Assembly (NCBI GenBank): GCA_937928595.1
Contig: CALGJV010000003.1
Span: 62,001-126,000, forward strand
From: an uncultured Phycisphaerae bacterium
GTDB lineage: Bacteria; Planctomycetota; Phycisphaerae; UBA1845; Fen-1342
Length of the DNA: 64,000 bases
Reading direction: 5' to 3'
Positions 23,582 to 32,372 of the stretch are shown here, piece by piece (the stretch's first letter is position 1; each line of letters begins with the position of its first letter). The translations under genes and the position numbers were made by a program. Below the pieces are notes generated by a model. The model made no database searches and was not told the DNA's origin. It was given only the letters and a program-made list of their open reading frames with translations.

Positions 23582-25816
23582 CTATGGGGCCGTGCTGGCC
23601 GCGGGCGGCGCCAGGCGCCAAGCCCGCCCGTTGCGGTACGCCGCGAGTCGGGCCCCCAAGCCGTCGAGCCCGTCGCTTCCGCCCCGCGCTTCCGTCAGGC
23701 GCAGCGCGCGTTCGCATGTGGCGATCGCGGCGGCGAGATCGCCCGTCTCGGCCTGCGCCGCAGCCAGCGTGTCGAGCGCTTCGGGGGTCTCGCCTGCCAG
23801 CGTGAGCGCCTGGGCCAGTCGCAGCGCGAGTGCTCCGTCGCGCACGCCGTCGTCCGGCGCCGTCGCCAGCAGCCACGCCGCCCGTTGCAGGATCGCCGGA
23901 TCGCCCGGCCACGCCGCGGCCGCGCGGCGCCCGACCGCCGCTGCCTCGACGTAGCGGCGCGCGTTGGTCAGCGCGGCGAGCAGTCCCAGCGCGGCGCGCG
24001 GATCGCCTCCGGGTTCCTCCGCCAGCGCGCGAAAGCCGGCGATCGCGGCGTCGAGCTGCCCGAGGCGCGCCTGGACCTGCGCTCGCAGCAGCCGGTACTC
24101 GCGGTTGGCAGGCTCCCGTTGCACGGCCCAATCCAGGGAGCGCAGGGCCTGGTCGAGCTGACCGGCGCGCACCTGCCGCTCGGCGGTCGCGAACCAGGTC
24201 GCACCGCTGCCGCCGGGACCGGCGGGGTGCGCTTCGGGCGGCCCTGTTCCGGCGGCGAGGGCGGCGCGCGCCTCGGCGACGTAGGACTCCAGCGGCGCCA
24301 GCGCCCCGCTCGTGTCCCCCGCGCGCAGTCGCAGGGCGGTCCGGCGCGCCGTGGCCAGGGGAGCAACGAGCGGGTACGCCTGTGCGCGGCGGTACATTTC
24401 CTCCGCGTCCGCGAAGCGCTGCACGCGCTCGTACTCCTGCGCGAGGTTGAGCAGCGCGCCCCAGGCGCGCGGATTGCGGGCGAGCGTCGTCTCCCACAGC
24501 GTGATCGCATGCTCGTAGGTCCGACTCTGCTGGAAGGTCAGGGCTGCGAGTGTGACCAGCAGCGCGCCGCCGCCCGCCCGGGTGACAGTGTGCCGCGCGG
24601 TGGCCGGCACAACCGCCGCGACGCAGCGCCGCAAGGCCAGCACGGCGAGGACGATGAACCCGAGGCTGCCGAGGTAGGCGAAGTGGTCGGCGACGTACGA
24701 GAACCGGAACGGGTACACGTCGACGAAGCCGAGGGCCGGAAACAGCAGCACGCCGCTGGCCGCGAGCAGCGCGAGCGGCCCCCGCCCCCAGCGGCGCCGC
24801 CCCAGCGCGGCGACAACCACGCCGCCGCACAACACCGCGAGCGGAACGTACTGGGTCGCCGCGCGCGGGTCGATCTCCCAGCGCGGGTAGAAGAAGATCA
24901 GCGGGTGCGGCCACAGGACGGTGCGGGCGTAGTGCAGGTAGGCGCTGGGCGCGAGAATCGCCGCGCGTGCCAGCGCTGACAGCTCGAAGTCGACGCCCTG
25001 CGCCCGCACATGGTGCTTTTCGAGGTACGCGGTGAGCAGCCCGAACGCGGCGCCCAGCAGGAACAGCGGCACCGTGGCCAGCCGCCGCCGCCGGTCGAGT
25101 CGCCGCTGGTACCACAACAGGATCACCAGCAACGGCGCGAGCATCGCCGTCACGGTCTTGCTCAGCAGCGCCGCCGTGAAGAGTCCCAGCGTGGCCGCGT
25201 ACCAGCGCCACCCGCGGCCGTCGGCGAAGTTGAGGAACGCGAGCAGCGCGAGGAAGAAGAACAGGCCGGAGAGCACGTTCTTCCGCTCCGTGACCCACGC
25301 GACCGACTCGACGTGAATGGGGTGCAGCGCGAACACCGCGGCGATCAGCCCGGCCGCGGGAATTCGCAGGCGCGTGCAGATCCGCCACAGGACGAGCGCG
25401 CTGCCCGCGTGCAGCAGCACGTTCACGACGTGGTAGCCGGCCGGGTGCAGCCCCCACAGCCGATGCTCGAGCCAGAATGTCGAGAACACCAGCGGGTAGT
25501 ACTGCGGCGTGTTCGGCCGAAGCGCGCCCGCCGCGTCGCGCCGGAGCTCCCACAGCCGCGGCAGGCCGTCGGCCGCCTGTACGAGACGGTTCTCGGTGAG
25601 GTAGTCGTCATCGTCCCAGATGTACCCGGCCCACAGCGCCGGCAGGTAGGCGATCAGCGTCCCGGCGACCAGCGCCAGGCTCCACCAGCGGGATCCGCCG
25701 GGCGCTGCGACCGCGGGAGGCGCGTGTGCGGGCGGCGATAGCGCCGCGGCGCGCGGCGCAGCAGCGCTGCGCCGTGCGACCGGCTCCACCGGTTGCTTCT
25801 TTCGATGGCCCGACAT
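23582..25816 (-). CDS. TMTC-like polytopic membrane protein with C-terminal TPRs
   Basis: This 744-residue protein has a Pro/Ala-rich cytoplasmic start, then about ten membrane helices (residues 45-410), then a soluble helical half with Ala-rich TPR-like repeats (about 440-730). The first loop has an acidic cluster WDDDDYL (D68-D71), comparable to the acidic loop of GT-C glycosyltransferases, and later HPIHVESVAWVTERKNVLSG, a phrase typical of TMTC-like proteins in planctomycetes and verrucomicrobia. Eukaryotic TMTCs transfer mannose from a lipid carrier to protein. A protein O-glycosyltransferase role here is inference. It diverges from the dihydrouridine synthase gene. Confidence 0.82.
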   Translation of the reverse strand: MSGHRKKQPVEPVARRSAAAPRAAALSPPAHAPPAVAAPGGSRWWSLALVAGTLIAYLPALWAGYIWDDDDYLTENRLVQAADGLPRLWELRRDAAGALRPNTPQYYPLVFSTFWLEHRLWGLHPAGYHVVNVLLHAGSALVLWRICTRLRIPAAGLIAAVFALHPIHVESVAWVTERKNVLSGLFFFLALLAFLNFADGRGWRWYAATLGLFTAALLSKTVTAMLAPLLVILLWYQRRLDRRRRLATVPLFLLGAAFGLLTAYLEKHHVRAQGVDFELSALARAAILAPSAYLHYARTVLWPHPLIFFYPRWEIDPRAATQYVPLAVLCGGVVVAALGRRRWGRGPLALLAASGVLLFPALGFVDVYPFRFSYVADHFAYLGSLGFIVLAVLALRRCVAAVVPATARHTVTRAGGGALLVTLAALTFQQSRTYEHAITLWETTLARNPRAWGALLNLAQEYERVQRFADAEEMYRRAQAYPLVAPLATARRTALRLRAGDTSGALAPLESYVAEARAALAAGTGPPEAHPAGPGGSGATWFATAERQVRAGQLDQALRSLDWAVQREPANREYRLLRAQVQARLGQLDAAIAGFRALAEEPGGDPRAALGLLAALTNARRYVEAAAVGRRAAAAWPGDPAILQRAAWLLATAPDDGVRDGALALRLAQALTLAGETPEALDTLAAAQAETGDLAAAIATCERALRLTEARGGSDGLDGLGARLAAYRNGRAWRLAPPAASTAP

Positions 25817-25893
25817 CGCGACCCTGAGCTTAGCCGCCGGGCGCTGCCCCTGCCATTCGAGCCGGCGCGCGTCGGCCCGAGCACCAATCGCAC

Positions 25894-25899
25894 TATAAT
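25894..25899 (+). promoter_or_regulatory. Perfect TATAAT -10 close to the dus start codon
   Basis: TATAAT ends 8 bp before the ATG at 25908, so transcription would begin at or within about 2 nt of the start codon. The -35 position (near 25871) is a poor match (GTCGGC). No Shine-Dalgarno sequence fits in the 8-bp gap. Confidence 0.6.
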
Positions 25900-25907
25900 C
25901 GCCCCCG

Positions 25908-26960
25908 ATGCTGCGAATCGGCGGAATCGAGCTGGACGTGCCGGTCGGACAGGCGGCCCTGTCGGGCTACAGTGACGGCCCGATGCGGCGGATCGCGCGC
26001 CGGCTGGGCGCGCCGTACGCGTTGCACGAGGTCGTGCTCGACCGCAGCATTCTGCGGCCCGGCAAGCTGCGCCGTCGGACGATCCCGCCGCTGGAGCCCG
26101 ACGATCACCCGATCGGCGGGCAACTCATGGGAGCCGAGCCGGACGAGTTCGCGGCGGCCGCCGAGATCATGGTCGCGCACGGCTACGACGTGATCGACAT
26201 CAACTTCGGCTGCCCCGTCAAGAAGGTCCTCGGCCGCTGCCGCGGCGGATATCTGCTTTCAGACCCGGACACGGCCCTCGCGATTCTCCGGGCGGTGCGG
26301 GCGGCCGTGCCGCCGGCCGTGCCCGTCACGCTCAAGATGCGCCGCGGCATGGACGACACGGTCGAGAGCGAGCGTGCCTTCTTCCGCATCTTCGATGCCG
26401 CGTGGGATCTGGGCTTTGCGGCGGTGGCGGTTCACGGCCGCACGGTGCGGCAGAAATACGTGGGGCCGAGCCGGTGGGATTTCCTCGCGCGGGCAAAGCG
26501 GCACGCGGGCGACCGCGTCGTGCTCGGCAGCGGAGACCTGTTCACGGCGGAGGATGTGCGGCGGATGCTGGCGGAGACGGGCGTCGACGGCGTGCTGTTG
26601 GCGCGCGGCTGCATCGGCAATCCGTGGCTCTTCAGGGAGACACGGGCGCTGCTGGCTGGCGGGCCGCTGCCGCCTCCGCCGGACGTGCCGGAGCAGGGCC
26701 GTGTGATCCGGGCGCACTTCGACCTGACGGTGCAGGCGTACGGCGAAGCGAAGGCGGCGCAGGTGATGCGGAAGTTCGGGATCAAGTACGCGGAGCTGCA
26801 CCCGCACTACCGCGAAGTGCGCACGGCGTTCGTGCGGGCCCAGACCCCCGACCGCTGGCAAGCCGTGCTGGATGAGTGGTACGACCCGTCGCGGCCCTGG
26901 CCGCCGGGCGTGCGAAAGACCGGCCCCGGGCTGCTGGTGGCGGCGGGGGCGTGCCAGTAG
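25908..26960 (+). CDS. dus: tRNA-dihydrouridine synthase
   Basis: The 350-residue product is a flavin enzyme that reduces uridines in tRNA. The FMN-binding TIM barrel shows its usual landmarks: ALSGYSDGPMRRIARRLGA near the start, the catalytic Cys in INFGCPVKKVLGR, VTLKMRRGMDD, AVHGRTVRQKYVGPS, VLGSGDLFTAEDV and VLLARGCIGNPWLF. C-terminal helices follow. The GCPVKK signature points to the DusB group. ATG 25908 sits just after a TATAAT, so the mRNA is probably leaderless. The TPR gene is divergent. Confidence 0.93.
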   Translation: MLRIGGIELDVPVGQAALSGYSDGPMRRIARRLGAPYALHEVVLDRSILRPGKLRRRTIPPLEPDDHPIGGQLMGAEPDEFAAAAEIMVAHGYDVIDINFGCPVKKVLGRCRGGYLLSDPDTALAILRAVRAAVPPAVPVTLKMRRGMDDTVESERAFFRIFDAAWDLGFAAVAVHGRTVRQKYVGPSRWDFLARAKRHAGDRVVLGSGDLFTAEDVRRMLAETGVDGVLLARGCIGNPWLFRETRALLAGGPLPPPPDVPEQGRVIRAHFDLTVQAYGEAKAAQVMRKFGIKYAELHPHYREVRTAFVRAQTPDRWQAVLDEWYDPSRPWPPGVRKTGPGLLVAAGACQ

Positions 26961-27063
26961 CGCGCCGGTCGCGCAGCCGAAACGACTCGGGCCACGCCGC
27001 CGTACCCCGCGTCGCGCCGCGAGCAGCGGCCGCGATCATGCGCGCGATGTCCAATCGCCCCGC

Positions 27064-27093
27064 TTGTCCGACGGGTCCCGGGCGGGCTACACT
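27064..27093 (+). promoter_or_regulatory. Candidate promoter for tRNA-Gly
   Basis: TTGTCC (27064-27069) and TACACT (27088-27093) are 18 bp apart and place the start of transcription about 10 nt before the tRNA 5' end. Each hexamer matches consensus at four positions. Confidence 0.5.
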
Positions 27094-27109
27094 GTGCGAG
27101 ACGGATGCT

Positions 27110-27182
27110 GCGGGCGTAGCTCAATTGGTAGAGTATCAGCCTTCCAAGCTGAATGTTGCGGGTTCGAGCCCCGTCGCCCGCT
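27110..27182 (+). tRNA. tRNA-Gly (anticodon UCC)
   Basis: The 73-nt cloverleaf has a 7-bp acceptor stem (GCGGGCG / CGCCCGC), a D-arm with GTAGCTCAATTGGTAGAG, an anticodon stem TCAGC/GCTGA around CTTCCAA with anticodon TCC, and a T-arm containing GGTTCGAGCC. The discriminator base is U, as expected for glycine tRNAs. The 3' CCA is not encoded. It stands alone between dus and the chemoreceptor gene. Confidence 0.96.
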
Positions 27183-27244
27183 TCTTTCCCCTCCCGCTCC
27201 CGGTGCTGCAACAGGTTCTCGCGTCCGCGGGTTCCGCGGCGCGC

Positions 27245-27282
27245 GACGCGGGCGCCGGAGGCGTGCCTCCGGCGCCCGCGTC
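27245..27282. terminator. Perfect 18-bp inverted repeat between tRNA-Gly and the chemoreceptor gene
   Basis: Two 18-nt arms (27245-27262 and 27265-27282) are exactly complementary, with GT between them. This is the longest perfect hairpin I found in the window. It sits downstream of both convergent units (tRNA and chemoreceptor), as expected for a bidirectional terminator, though neither side has a T-tract. Confidence 0.6.
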
Positions 27283-27324
27283 GGTCAGTCCACGGGGCGG
27301 CATGCCCGTGGTGCGCCCCCGTTA

Positions 27325-29343
27325 CTAGAACTCGCTTGCGCCGGGCGCGTCGCCGGCGGCGGTCGAGGGGTGGTCGTGCGTGGCCGCGGTCGCGGCCGGT
27401 GCGGGCCGGCTGGGCGCGTGCGTGCGGTGCAACCTGCTCAGCAGGCCGTGGTGGGTCGTCGGGCCGGCCTTGCGGGCGGCTGCGTGGGTGGCCGCCGGGG
27501 CGGCCGCCGCGGCCGCCTGGGGGTTGCCGTGTCCGCCGACCAGGGCGGCCAGCTCGGCGACGACGCCGTTGACCGCGACGGCCTGGGCCGAGAGCTGCTC
27601 GGCGGCCGAGGCGGCCTCTTCGGCGCCGGCGGCGCTCTGCTGGGTGACCTTGTCCATCTGGGCGACGGCGGTGTTGACCTGCTCGACGCCCTGGGCCTGC
27701 TCGTCGCTGGCGCGGGAGATGCCGTTGATGAGCTCGGCGACGGTGGCGGCCTCGGTAACGATGCCGCCGAGGGCCTTGGCGACCTCGGTGGCGACATCGG
27801 CGCCCTGCTTGGCGCGCTGCACCGAGCCCTCGATCAGGTTGGTGGTGTCCTTGGCGGCGGCGGCGCAGCGCTGCGCCAGGTTACGGACCTCCTCGGCGAC
27901 GACGGCGAAGCCCTTGCCGTGCTCGCCGGCGCGGGCGGCCTCGACCGCGGCGTTGAGAGCCAGGAGGTTGGTCTGGAAGGCGATCTCCTCGATGACCTTG
28001 ATGATCTTGCTGATCTGGCCGGAGGACTCGTTGATGGCGACCATGGCGTCGTTGAGCTGGCGCATGGTCTTGTCGCCCTCGTCGGCGGCTTTGCGAGCCT
28101 GCTCGGCGCTTTCGCGGGCCTTGCGGGCGTTCTCGGCGTTGGTGCGGGTCATGGCGGCCATCTGCTCCAGCGCGCTGCTGGTCTGCTCGAGCGAGGAGGC
28201 CTGCTCGCTGGCCCCCTCGGCCTGGGTCTGGGCCGCCGACGCGATCTGCGAGGCCGCCTCGGTGACCTGCGTGGCCCCGTCGGTGAGGCTCACGATGATG
28301 CGGTTGATCGGCTTCGTGATGCTCCGCGTGATGAACGCCGCGAGCACGATGGTGAGCAGCGCGCCGATGCCGACGGCGGTCGCGATGAAGGTCTTCAGGA
28401 AGGAGGACTGCGCCGTCGCCGTCGCGGTGGCCTGGTCGGCGACATGCTCGTTGATGGCGACGAGCTTGTCGAGCAGTGCGCTGGCCGTCCGCTGCGTCTC
28501 GGTCACCTTGCCGAACAACAGCTCCTCGACCGACTCCAGCGTGGCGACGGCGTCGTCCGCGACCTTCTGCATCGCCGCGAACTTCTCGAAGATCGCGGTG
28601 CACGTGCCGCTCAGCTCGTGGCACAGGCGCTGCGCTTCGTCCCGTTTTTCGGCGGCGACGAGCTGCTTGACCTGCTTGATGCCCGCGTGGAAGGCCTGGT
28701 GAAGCGTGTCGAACTCGCGGACCAGGCGGCTCAGCTCCGGGTTCTCTGTCTTGAACGTCGCCAGCCACTTGCCCGCGTTGCAGGTCGTATGGTCTTCACC
28801 GCCGTCGAAGACCCCCTGTCCCTGGTAGATCACGCCCGCGACTTTGTGCAGCAGCGCGTAGTGATCCTTGGTGAAGCGCTCGAGCTGGCGGCTGACGAAC
28901 ATCGGGTCGGGCAGGCCGAGCTGGTCGAACTGCTTGCACATCTCCACGTATCTGGTGTTCTCGTCGCGCCAGGCCTGCCAGGCCGGCACGAACTCCTGCC
29001 ACGTCGCGGCCTCTTCCGGCGTCTGCGGCAGCGACTCGTAGACCTTCCAGGCCGCCTCGTACTTCTCACGGGCCTTGGCGATGTTGTCGTACTGCCGCGC
29101 GCGGACATCGGCCGGCAAGCCGGGGATGGCCAGCGTGCGCAGCGAGCCGCGGATGTTCTCGGCGCTGTTTTTGATGACATCCAGTGCGGCGACGCTCGGC
29201 AGGCGGACGACCCCCAGCTCATGGATATGCTCGTTGCTCGTCAGCGCACCGTAGAACCCGAGCACACCGAGGACCACGGCGATGAGCCCCACGCTGCCGA
29301 ACCCGAACCCGATCTTCGCGCCCAGTTTCATTCGCTTGAACAT
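27325..29343 (-). CDS. Methyl-accepting chemotaxis protein with CZB-like motif
   Basis: ATG 29343 follows GGAGACAAGG and gives 672 residues. One membrane helix (about 10-32) and a second (about 313-336) flank a helical sensor region. Within it, residues near 183-225 carry H-x3-C-x2-GKWL and a later LH-x3-FH, the pattern of chemoreceptor zinc-binding (CZB) domains, with the His and Cys zinc ligands in place. A HAMP-like linker and the cytoplasmic signalling hairpin follow; its tip ([21 protein letters not shown]) is canonical. The C-terminal 60 residues are Ala/His/Pro-rich. No che or flagellar genes are nearby. The sensed ligand is unknown; zinc or redox/hypochlorite sensing are options known for other CZB proteins. 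Confidence 0.92.
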   Translation of the reverse strand: MFKRMKLGAKIGFGFGSVGLIAVVLGVLGFYGALTSNEHIHELGVVRLPSVAALDVIKNSAENIRGSLRTLAIPGLPADVRARQYDNIAKAREKYEAAWKVYESLPQTPEEAATWQEFVPAWQAWRDENTRYVEMCKQFDQLGLPDPMFVSRQLERFTKDHYALLHKVAGVIYQGQGVFDGGEDHTTCNAGKWLATFKTENPELSRLVREFDTLHQAFHAGIKQVKQLVAAEKRDEAQRLCHELSGTCTAIFEKFAAMQKVADDAVATLESVEELLFGKVTETQRTASALLDKLVAINEHVADQATATATAQSSFLKTFIATAVGIGALLTIVLAAFITRSITKPINRIIVSLTDGATQVTEAASQIASAAQTQAEGASEQASSLEQTSSALEQMAAMTRTNAENARKARESAEQARKAADEGDKTMRQLNDAMVAINESSGQISKIIKVIEEIAFQTNLLALNAAVEAARAGEHGKGFAVVAEEVRNLAQRCAAAAKDTTNLIEGSVQRAKQGADVATEVAKALGGIVTEAATVAELINGISRASDEQAQGVEQVNTAVAQMDKVTQQSAAGAEEAASAAEQLSAQAVAVNGVVAELAALVGGHGNPQAAAAAAPAATHAAARKAGPTTHHGLLSRLHRTHAPSRPAPAATAATHDHPSTAAGDAPGASEF

Positions 29344-29692
29344 GTGCCTTGTCTCCGAAGGGTCCTGACCGAAGAACCCACGCCGAGTACGCCCACCCCA
29401 CCGGCGCCGGCCGGACCGATACTGCTGTCGGGTCGCGTCCGAGGGGCCAACCGAGACGTCAGCGAAGGTATCGTGCGGAAGTCTGAGGCCCTTCAATACG
29501 GTCAATTCGGGAGCCGATTCGGACGAATGCCGGAGCGGTGGGCGGTTTGAACAGGGGGAAACGGGCGACGGGCGCCGCCGACCTTGGCCGAAGGGAAGGC
29601 TGGATTATCGGGCTCGCGGGGCCCGCACCGGGGGGCCGGGCAAAAGGCCCCGCCGGTGCGGCATCCCGCAGTAAATCGCCAGAGACGCTCCT
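29344..29692. other. Gap between hpf and the chemoreceptor gene
   Basis: About 350 bp with no convincing gene. A weak minus-strand promoter candidate for the chemoreceptor is TTGAAG (29496-29491) and GATACC (29472-29467), 18 bp apart. I found no sigma-28-type flagellar promoter. Confidence 0.35.
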
Positions 29693-30043
29693 TCAGCGGA
29701 CGGGCGCGGACACGGCGACGCGGGACCGCCGCCGTCGGAGCATCAGCCGCGTCGCGCGGGCGTCGCGCACCCGCCGCGCCAGACGGTCGGCGCACCGGCA
29801 GATGGCCGGCTCGATCTGGAGATCCGTGACTTCCGCGTCGACCTGCCCGCCGGCGCGGAGCTGGGCCGTCATGCGACAGCGCATGTCGAGCCCGCCGCGC
29901 GGGCCGTTGAGGTCGTCCAGGCGCACGCGGACCGCGAGCAGGCGGTCGGCGAAGCGGGCCAGGGCGAAGCGCACCCGGCGGTCGACGAGCTCCCGCAGCG
30001 CGGGCCGGAGTTCGAGGTTGCGGGCGAGAATCTCCACACGCAT
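29693..30043 (-). CDS. hpf: Short HPF/RaiA-family ribosome hibernation factor
   Basis: ATG 30043 has an excellent Shine-Dalgarno sequence (GGAAAGGAGG), giving 116 residues. The sequence follows the beta-alpha-beta-beta-beta-alpha order of HPF/RaiA: MRVEILARNLELRPALRELVDRR-type strand and first helix, then VRVRLDDLNGPRGGLDMRCR, then a second helix with CADRLARRVRDARATR. Such proteins bind the 30S decoding region and silence ribosomes in stationary phase. It lacks the C-terminal dimerisation domain of long HPF, so it would act as a short type. It diverges from the LysR-type gene. Confidence 0.83.
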   Translation of the reverse strand: MRVEILARNLELRPALRELVDRRVRFALARFADRLLAVRVRLDDLNGPRGGLDMRCRMTAQLRAGGQVDAEVTDLQIEPAICRCADRLARRVRDARATRLMLRRRRSRVAVSAPVR

Positions 30044-30085
30044 GGCAGCCTCCTTTCCGGACGGCCTCCGCCGTCCCACTGTACA

Positions 30086-30114
30086 ACTATGGCCGCGCCC
30101 GCTAACTTAATCAA
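30086..30114 (-). promoter_or_regulatory. Candidate promoter for hpf
   Basis: On the minus strand TTGATT (30114-30109) and CATAGT (30091-30086) are 17 bp apart in the only strongly AT-rich stretch nearby. The predicted transcript starts about 37 nt ahead of the hpf ATG. Confidence 0.5.
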
Positions 30115-30135
30115 ATAGAAAGCAATGTGTTGATT

Positions 30136-30152
30136 CATAGAGAATATCTATG
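30136..30152. promoter_or_regulatory. Inverted repeat, probable LysR-type operator
   Basis: CATAGA-N5-TCTATG is a perfect 6+6 palindrome ending 13 bp before the GTG of the LysR-type gene. Its position suits autorepression of that gene and possibly control of hpf. Confidence 0.5.
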
Positions 30153-30165
30153 AAGGGATCCCGCC

Positions 30166-31065
30166 GTGCGGACGCTCAACTACCACCATCTCGAGTACTT
30201 CTGGGCCGTCGCCCGCGGCGGCAGCGTCGCGGCCGCCGCCCGCGAGCTGCACGTCTCGCAGCCGACCGTGTCGGCCCAGTTGCGCACGCTGGCGACCGCG
30301 CTGGGCACGCCGCTCTTTCGGCGCGTGGGGCGGCGGCTGGCGCTCACCGACGACGGCCGCACCGTGTTCCGCTACGCCGACGAGGTGTTCGCGCTGGGGC
30401 GCGAGCTGCTCGAGGCGCTGGCGCAGCGGCCGGAGGGGCGGCCGCTGCGCTTTCACGTCGGCGTGGCCGACGTGTTGCCGAAGCTGGTGGCGTACCGCCT
30501 GCTTCAACCGGCGTTGCGTTTGCCCGAAACGGTTCGGATCATCTGCGAGGAAGGCACGCCGCGCGAGCTGCTGGCGCGTTTGGCCGTGCATGAGCTTGAC
30601 CTCGTGCTGTCGGACGCGCCGGTCGGGGCGGAGTCGAACGTGCGGGCGTACAGCCACCTGCTGGGGGAATGCGGCCTGACGGTCTGCGGGGTGCCGGCGC
30701 TGGCGCGGCGGCTGCGGCGCGGCTTTCCCGGCTCGCTCGACGGCGCGCCGCTGCTGCTGCCGACCGGCGGGGCCCCGCTGCGGCGGGCCCTGGACCGCTG
30801 GCTCGCGGAGCGCGGGCTGCACCCGCGGATCGTCGGCGAGTTCGAGGATACGGCCCTGCTCAAGGTGTTCGGCGAGGCCGGGACCGGGCTGTTCGCCGTG
30901 CCGAGCGTGGTCGCGGACGACGTCATCCGGCGCTACGGCGTCCGGCGGGTCGGTCTGATCGCGGAGGTGCGGGCCCGGTTCTACGCGCTGTCCGTCGAGC
31001 GGCGCATGAAGCATCCCGCCGTCGTGGCCATCGCGCGCAGCGCGCGCCGGGAGCTGTTCGACTGA
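30166..31065 (+). CDS. LysR-type regulator, NhaR-like
   Basis: GTG 30166, preceded by GAAGGG, opens a 299-residue product. The start, LNYHHLEYFWAVARGGSVAAAA, with the helix-turn-helix SQPTVSAQLRTLATALGTPLFRR, matches the NhaR branch more than general LysR proteins. A periplasmic-binding-like effector domain follows (about 90-290), with DLVLSDAPVGAESNVRAYSHLLGECGLTV-type phrases. NhaR in enterobacteria senses Na+ and activates the nhaA antiporter. No antiporter is next to it here; its neighbour is hpf, separated by an AT-rich region with a palindrome. Confidence 0.9.
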   Translation: MRTLNYHHLEYFWAVARGGSVAAAARELHVSQPTVSAQLRTLATALGTPLFRRVGRRLALTDDGRTVFRYADEVFALGRELLEALAQRPEGRPLRFHVGVADVLPKLVAYRLLQPALRLPETVRIICEEGTPRELLARLAVHELDLVLSDAPVGAESNVRAYSHLLGECGLTVCGVPALARRLRRGFPGSLDGAPLLLPTGGAPLRRALDRWLAERGLHPRIVGEFEDTALLKVFGEAGTGLFAVPSVVADDVIRRYGVRRVGLIAEVRARFYALSVERRMKHPAVVAIARSARRELFD

Positions 31066-31069
31066 GGCG

Positions 31070-32221
31070 TCAGGGCGCGCCGAACGGCACGGGGTTGACG
31101 CGCAAGATCGCCGATTCGACCGCGACGTACAGCGTGCCTGCGGGCGTGAAGGCGAGGTCCGCGATCCGGCCCGGGAACTCGCCCACCAGCACGCCGCGCG
31201 TCGCCACGCTGTAGCGGTCCGGCGCCAGCGCAAAGCCCACGACGTCGTTGCCGTCGGCCGTGCACAGCTCGTGCCGCGCCGTATGGCCGTACTTCGTGCT
31301 GGGGTTGAACGCCGCGCCCACCCACGGGTTCCTCGTCGAGGTCACCAGCGGTGCGGCCAGCGTCGGGTGCGCGGCGGCGTAGGCCTGCTCGGCCGGCGTG
31401 TCCACGTGGCCCACGACTTCGGGCCAGCCGCAGTCGGCCCCCGCGTTCACGCGGTGCAGCTCGTAAAGGCCGTCGGCGCTCTGGTCGAACACGAACGGCA
31501 CGAGCGAGTCCGGATCGACCGCGATGCCGCGCGGATTGCGCAGCCCCGTGGCGAACACGGGGGAGCCGGCGGTCGGATTCGTGGCGGGGATCGTGCCGTC
31601 GAAGTTGTAACACAGCACCTTGCCGAGCCGCGCGGTCCCGTCGTGCGGCGCCGTCGTGTCGGTCTGGTCGCCGGTGGCGATGAACAGCCGCAGGTCGTCC
31701 GCGAACGCGATCCGCCCGCCGATCCGGGTCGTTGCCGCCGTGGCCGGGAACGACGCCACGAACACCTCGCTTCCCTCGGCGACATCGCCCGTGCCCCGGA
31801 AGTATACGACGCGATAGTCAACGATGGCGCGCGGGTCGTCCGTCGCCGCGGCCGTGTCGGAACGGGCGTAGCAGACGTATACGCGCGGCTCCGCCGGGAA
31901 CCGCGGGTACACCGCCAGTCCCAGCACGCCGCGTTCGCCGGCGTAGTTCACCGGGACGGTCGCGAAGGGCTCGTCGAGCAACACGCCGTCCTTGATGATC
32001 CGGATCGCACCGGTGGTGCGCTCGGCGAAGAAGACCCGCCCGTCGCTGGCCGCTGAGAGCAGCGTCGGCCGGGCCGTGGTGACCGCCAGGTACTCGGCGC
32101 GAAAGCCCGGCGCGACGTTGATCGGCGGCGGCAGGGTGGAGCCCGACGGGCAACCGCACAGCGTCACGAGCCCGCTCGCGACGACCACGATTCGCACGCG
32201 GCGGATCAGAGCAACGTGCAT
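31070..32221 (-). CDS. Glucose/sorbosone dehydrogenase-like exported lipoprotein
   Basis: From ATG 32221 (Shine-Dalgarno GGGAGAA), the 383-residue protein has a signal and a possible lipobox (TLCGC). The mature part is a six-bladed propeller of the soluble PQQ glucose dehydrogenase/Yli-like group: RVFFAERTTGAIRII, GERGVLGLAVYPRF, LRLFIATGDQTD, FATGLRNPRGIAVDP and ADCGWPEV are family phrases. It probably oxidises an aldose or similar alcohol in the periplasm, with PQQ as the usual cofactor; cofactor ligands could not be verified. It converges on the LysR-type gene with a 4-bp gap. Confidence 0.85.
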   Translation of the reverse strand: MHVALIRRVRIVVVASGLVTLCGCPSGSTLPPPINVAPGFRAEYLAVTTARPTLLSAASDGRVFFAERTTGAIRIIKDGVLLDEPFATVPVNYAGERGVLGLAVYPRFPAEPRVYVCYARSDTAAATDDPRAIVDYRVVYFRGTGDVAEGSEVFVASFPATAATTRIGGRIAFADDLRLFIATGDQTDTTAPHDGTARLGKVLCYNFDGTIPATNPTAGSPVFATGLRNPRGIAVDPDSLVPFVFDQSADGLYELHRVNAGADCGWPEVVGHVDTPAEQAYAAAHPTLAAPLVTSTRNPWVGAAFNPSTKYGHTARHELCTADGNDVVGFALAPDRYSVATRGVLVGEFPGRIADLAFTPAGTLYVAVESAILRVNPVPFGAP

Positions 32222-32372
32222 CCCGTTCTCCCTGGGAACAGGGCCGTCAGGGCGTCCGACACCCGGTTCCGCCGACCGCCCGTCGCGGACCGGGTCCGGC
32301 CACTGCTCCCGTTCCATTTATCGGCATCGCATCGTACTGGCCCGCTGCGGGTCTGCAAGCCGCGGGAAGCGT

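Noticed and set aside
26961-27325. tRNA-associated integration site or mobile element
   Set aside because: The tRNA has no flanking direct repeat of its 3' end, and no integrase or transposase occurs anywhere in the window.
27325-27340. CheR/CheB docking pentapeptide at the chemoreceptor C-terminus
   Set aside because: The end reads GASEF; the conserved Trp of the NWETF-type peptide is absent.
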